Shown in pieces: positions 43,059 to 45,758 of a stretch of DNA of 45,758 nt. Below the pieces are notes generated by a model that worked only from the letters and a program-made list of their open reading frames with translations, was not told the origin of the DNA and did not search any database. The stretch is taken from NCBI RefSeq assembly GCF_037024155.1, contig NZ_JAYKTS010000033.1, positions 1 to 45,758 of the forward strand, given 5' to 3'. Every line of letters starts with the position of its first letter. Within the stretch, counting starts at the first letter, position 1. The stretch is from Bacillus sp. 2205SS5-2. GTDB lineage: Bacteria > Bacillota > Bacilli > Bacillales > Bacillaceae_K. A program made the position numbers and the translations under genes.

Positions 43059-43499
43059 ATGTCAAGCTTACAGTTAACAGAAGCGATTGATACTTTAAAA
43101 GGCACTGGAGTCCGCATCACTCCTCAGCGTCATGCCATTTTGGAATATTTAATTCAATCAATGTCGCACCCAACAGCAGATGATATCTATAAAGCACTTG
43201 AAGGGAAATTTCCAAACATGAGTGTTGCAACTGTATACAATAATTTAAGAGTCTTTCGCGAAGTGGGTTTAGTGAAGGAGCTTACCTACGGTGATTCTTC
43301 CAGTCGATTTGATTTTGTGACAACAGAGCATTATCATGCTATCTGTGAAGGATGCGGTAATATTGTAGACTTTCATTATCCAGGCCTTAATGAAGTGGAA
43401 GATTTAGCTTCACATGTAACTGATTTTATTGTCAGTCATCACCGTTTAGAAATATATGGGCTTTGCCCAACATGTCAAAACACAAAAAAATCTCACTAA
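43059..43499 (+). CDS. perR: Peroxide-responsive repressor PerR
   Basis: 146 aa from ATG 43059; a GTG four codons earlier is rejected. With this start the regulatory metal ligands fall at H37, D85, H91, H93 and D104, and the structural zinc cysteines at 96, 99, 136 and 139, exactly the B. subtilis PerR numbering. Winged-helix with recognition helix [12 protein letters not shown]. Iron-catalysed oxidation of H37/H91 releases DNA. D104 is the residue that separates PerR from Fur. Confidence 0.96.
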   Translation: MSSLQLTEAIDTLKGTGVRITPQRHAILEYLIQSMSHPTADDIYKALEGKFPNMSVATVYNNLRVFREVGLVKELTYGDSSSRFDFVTTEHYHAICEGCGNIVDFHYPGLNEVEDLASHVTDFIVSHHRLEIYGLCPTCQNTKKSH

Positions 43500-43537
43500 A
43501 AAAGTAGCTGACAAGTCAATGTCAGCTACTTTTTTTT
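43498..43537. terminator. Shared terminator, perR / ygzB
   Basis: AAAAAAGTAGCTGACA / TGTCAGCTACTTTTTTTT with a 6-nt loop; serves both convergent genes and overlaps the end of ygzB. Confidence 0.9.
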
Positions 43538-43870
43538 ATTATATTTTTCATCGAAATCCTTACCTTCAAGGTTAGGATCTAAGGTTAAAGGGTCGTTGCA
43601 ATACATGCACATATCAACTCGACCAAGTACTTTTGTTGTTTTGCCACAGTTCGGACAAACGACTTGTACTGCTTTAGTCGATAACATACCAATCCAAAAG
43701 TAAACGACGGTACTAGCAATAATGGCTAGAAACCCGAAGATAATAAAGAAGGTCATGATAAGGGGCGTTTCTCGAAAAAAGATACCCACATACATAATGA
43801 TAATTCCAATGAAGATGAGACTTAGTGCAAATGTACGAATTTTATTAATTTTATTAGAGTATTTTGCCAT
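43526..43870 (-). CDS. ygzB: YgzB (UPF0295 membrane protein)
   Basis: 114 aa; ATG 43870 with GGAGG upstream. Two transmembrane helices (residues ~13-31 and 38-60) are followed by a cytosolic zinc-ribbon, C-P-N-C-G and C-M-Y-C, near residues 72-91. Acidic/basic tail. Function unknown; conserved next to perR in Bacillus. Confidence 0.9.
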   Translation of the reverse strand: MAKYSNKINKIRTFALSLIFIGIIIMYVGIFFRETPLIMTFFIIFGFLAIIASTVVYFWIGMLSTKAVQVVCPNCGKTTKVLGRVDMCMYCNDPLTLDPNLEGKDFDEKYNKKK

Positions 43871-44024
43871 TTCTTTCCCTCCTAAAAGTCTACTATACCA
43901 TATTATTGTGTTGTGTTAATATGTATAACGCACATTGTCGATTTTTGTCTGATTTCGCAGCAGGAGATTCTAAATCACTGTCGAAATTATTTAGTACCAA
44001 ACAAGTAGTTGAAGGAGTTTTGAT

Positions 44025-44891
44025 ATGGAACACATTTTGAGACCGATTTATCAAGAAAGGGCAAGTCAACCGAATACTTTAGGTGTGTTACTGGTTGAAA
44101 AAAGGAGAGACACTAGCCCAGTAACAGACCTATTCGATGCAGTGTTACTAATTATTGTGAAAGAAGCAGAGAATGAAGTGTTTACCAAACATTACATTTA
44201 TGAAGAAAAAAAGGCAGCAATGCATGTTATTACAGAAGCCCAATTAAATCAATGGCTACTCTTAGGATCTAATCGAAAAATGGTTGACTGGCTATTTAAC
44301 GGAAAGGTATTATTCGACAGAAATGAATATATAGAGAAACTAAAAATCGAGTTAAGAGATTTCCCTTTCTATGGAAGGAAAATTAAGATGGGAATGGAAT
44401 TTGCGAAATTAATAAGACGGTATATTGATGGGAAAGCTTTCTTTGAAGCAAAACATTATTTAGATGCCTATAATCATATAGTTCATTCATTACATCACTT
44501 AGCGCGTTTGTCTGTTATTGAAAACGGCTTCCATCCTGAACTTACAGTTTGGAAGCAAGTGAAACAAATTGAACCCGAAATATTTAAATTATATAGTGAG
44601 TTAGTAAGTAGTGAAGAGCCAATCGAAAAAAGGTTAGAGCTATTGTTTATCGCTAGTGAATTTATGATTCATTCTCGGACAGCGAGTTGTTCAGCACATA
44701 TTATGGACATAATGAAGGAACAGGAAATTTGGACAATTCAAGAGTTGCAAAATCACAAGCATCTACAGCACTACTCTGTTGATCTTGGTGTGTTACTTGA
44801 ATACTTAATAGAAAAGAAGTTCATTGATATTCATAAAACGGAAACAAAAGGTCAGTACGTGTATCATCGACTATACAAATCTGTTAAATGA
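44025..44891 (+). CDS. ygxA: YgxA: nucleotidyltransferase-like protein
   Basis: 288 aa; ATG 44025 after GAAGGAG. The N-terminal ~115 residues form a nucleotidyltransferase-like domain (F-D-A-V-L-L-I-I-V and V-L-F-D-R-N), followed by a helical substrate-binding-like domain (A-K-H-Y-L-D-A-Y-N-H-I-V-H-S-L-H-H) and a C-terminal winged-helix-like segment. The canonical G-S…D-x-D catalytic triad is not obvious, so activity is uncertain. Conserved between ygzB and an rRNA operon in B. subtilis. Confidence 0.87.
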   Translation: MEHILRPIYQERASQPNTLGVLLVEKRRDTSPVTDLFDAVLLIIVKEAENEVFTKHYIYEEKKAAMHVITEAQLNQWLLLGSNRKMVDWLFNGKVLFDRNEYIEKLKIELRDFPFYGRKIKMGMEFAKLIRRYIDGKAFFEAKHYLDAYNHIVHSLHHLARLSVIENGFHPELTVWKQVKQIEPEIFKLYSELVSSEEPIEKRLELLFIASEFMIHSRTASCSAHIMDIMKEQEIWTIQELQNHKHLQHYSVDLGVLLEYLIEKKFIDIHKTETKGQYVYHRLYKSVK

Positions 44892-44939
44892 AGTTAGTTT
44901 TTAATTGTGAGAATTGTGAATTAGTCACTTCTTTATTAA

Positions 44940-44974
44940 AGCCTCTTTTCGGATATATTGTTGTTATTTAACTC
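44940..44974 (+). mobile_element. MITE terminal fragment
   Basis: GCCTCTTTTCGGATATATTG followed by TTGTTATTTAACTC, the left end and first ~35 bp of the MITE consensus; the remainder is lost. Confidence 0.5.
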
Positions 44975-45002
44975 TTTTGAAGATTGCCTCACATATGTAT
45001 TC

Positions 45003-45281
45003 GAAAGTATTACTGCCGATAATGGATCAGAGTTTAGTGCAATAATGGTAATTGGTAATTCGGGAGGGCATACCAGTTTATATTACTCACCCATATGTGT
45101 CGTATGCAAGATAAACAATAGGACGTCTTAAAGGCGAAATACATAGGTTTATTAAAAATAGGTATCCCTTTCATCAATTACTTTAGAAACGACACTCCAA
45201 AGAGTAGGAATATAGATGGATGAATTCCGTGAAAAATTTCGGGTTATGAAACACCTATTGAACGATTCAACCAAAGTTGTA
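45003..45281 (+). pseudogene. IS30-family transposase remnant
   Basis: Broken frames read E-S-I-T-A-D-N-G-S-E-F-S (DDE-domain strand with the second catalytic Asp), then V-Y-I-T-H-P-Y-V-S-Y-A-R, then G-E-I-H-R-F-I-K, and finally G-Y-E-T-P-I-E-R-F-N-Q-S-C, the known order of IS30 C-terminal motifs. Several frameshifts and a stop separate them, and the N-terminal half is missing. Dead. Confidence 0.7.
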
Positions 45282-45358
45282 CATTTGAGGTTCCCTATGA
45301 CTGTATAAGGATGTTGCATTTTATGATGATAAAAAAATATATAAATAACAAAAAAAGA

Positions 45359-45387
45359 TTGACGTTATTTTTGAATGATGTTATATT
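45359..45387 (+). promoter_or_regulatory. rRNA operon promoter P1
   Basis: TTGACG (45359-45364), 17 bp, TATATT (45382-45387), preceded by an A/T-rich block. Confidence 0.65.
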
Positions 45388-45479
45388 AATAAACGTCGCT
45401 GCTGAACGAGCATCTTACTTGGTTGGTAGCGACTGATAATTATCTCTAAAACACTTAAAAAACTTCCGAAAAAAAGTTA

Positions 45480-45508
45480 TTGACACGAACGAGTGAGGGT
45501 GTTAAGAT
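45480..45508 (+). promoter_or_regulatory. rRNA operon promoter P2
   Basis: TTGACA (45480-45485), 17 bp, TAAGAT (45503-45508), 121 bp after P1. Tandem promoters are the rule for Bacillus rrn operons. The leader to 16S is about 130 nt and includes an ACTTTGAAAACTGA motif common in such leaders. Confidence 0.8.
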
Positions 45509-45647
45509 AATAAAGTCGCCGAGAGAGAGAAGCGGTTACGAAGAATGATTGAACTTTGAAAACTGAAAAGACGAAACGTCAACGTTAATTTAAACGTAAG
45601 AACTTGATTCTTACAAAAAAATGTTTTATGAGCAAGTCAAACTTAAC

Positions 45648-45758
45648 TTTTATGGAGAGTTTGATCCTGGCTCAGGACGAACGCTGGCGGCGTGCCTAAT
45701 ACATGCAAGTCGAGCGAACAATGAGGAGCTTGCTCCTCATTGTTAGCGGCGGACGGGT
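45648..45758 (+). rRNA. 16S ribosomal RNA, 5' end (runs off window)
   Basis: TTTTATGGAGAGTTTGATCC, then CTGGCTCAGGACGAACGCTG and the GCGTGCCTAATACATGCAAG block: the universal 27F region and first hairpins of a Firmicutes 16S rRNA. About 111 nt are inside the window. Confidence 0.98.

Overview
The window is low-G+C Bacillaceae chromosome. The region from about 9.4 kb to the right end follows, in gene order, the Bacillus subtilis stretch yfhD-yfhE-yfhF-recX-yfhH-sspK-yfhJ-yfhP-mutY-yfhS-fabL-sspE-ygaB-ntdP-ygaD-ygaE-hemL(gsaB)-bcp(ygaF)-perR-ygzB-ygxA-16S rRNA. Small acid-soluble spore protein genes (sspK, sspE) show an endospore former. I cannot name the species.

Layout. 1-5.7 kb is accessory DNA: relics of an IS200/IS605-type element, a truncated zinc-finger ORF, a ribbon-helix-helix-like gene with a palindromic promoter, a DUF4405 membrane protein and an intact IS110-family insertion sequence. 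5.7-9.0 kb holds trhO and a thioester-reductase-like SDR gene, separated by more than 1 kb of repeats. 9.4-24 kb is the yfh/yga housekeeping block, with htpG in front under a CIRCE operator. 24.7-30.4 kb is an App-type peptide ABC operon (two ATPases, lipoprotein, two permeases). 30.5-38 kb, on the minus strand, holds an ArAE-type exporter, a glutamate synthase large subunit without an adjacent small subunit, and hemL. 38.1-41.1 kb is an ABC-2 exporter. Then come a K+ channel, bcp, perR with its own PerR box, ygzB, ygxA, a decayed IS30 transposase, and the tandem promoters and first ~110 nt of a 16S rRNA gene.

The most interesting content lies between genes. (1) A MITE-like family of about 140-180 bp recurs at a dozen or more places. 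Its ends are imperfect inverted repeats (GGCTCTTTTCGTA and TGCGAAAACAGCC). Two copies are flanked by 8-bp direct repeats, which together with the GGCTCTT ends points to mobilisation by an ISL3-type transposase. Two internal-sequence subfamilies share the same ends. (2) The IS110 element sits inside the terminal repeat of one copy. Its 5' noncoding region carries two 8-nt segments matching the two sides of that target, in the order and orientation of a bridge-RNA target loop, plus a 9-nt match to its own right end. (3) A GC-rich tandem hairpin repeat of 115-119 bp occurs at two loci. Stem pairs covary between units, and one array is inserted cleanly inside a MITE copy. The MITEs therefore act as landing sites for at least two other elements.

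Many computed ORFs start upstream of the true gene. I moved starts to the codon with a proper Shine-Dalgarno spacing (for example perR, where the new start restores the canonical metal-ligand numbering). Three small genes under 60 aa were added by eye: yfhE, a YpzG-like gene, and a 45-aa ORF overlapping the SDR stop. All family assignments come from recognition of motifs and synteny; no database search was run.
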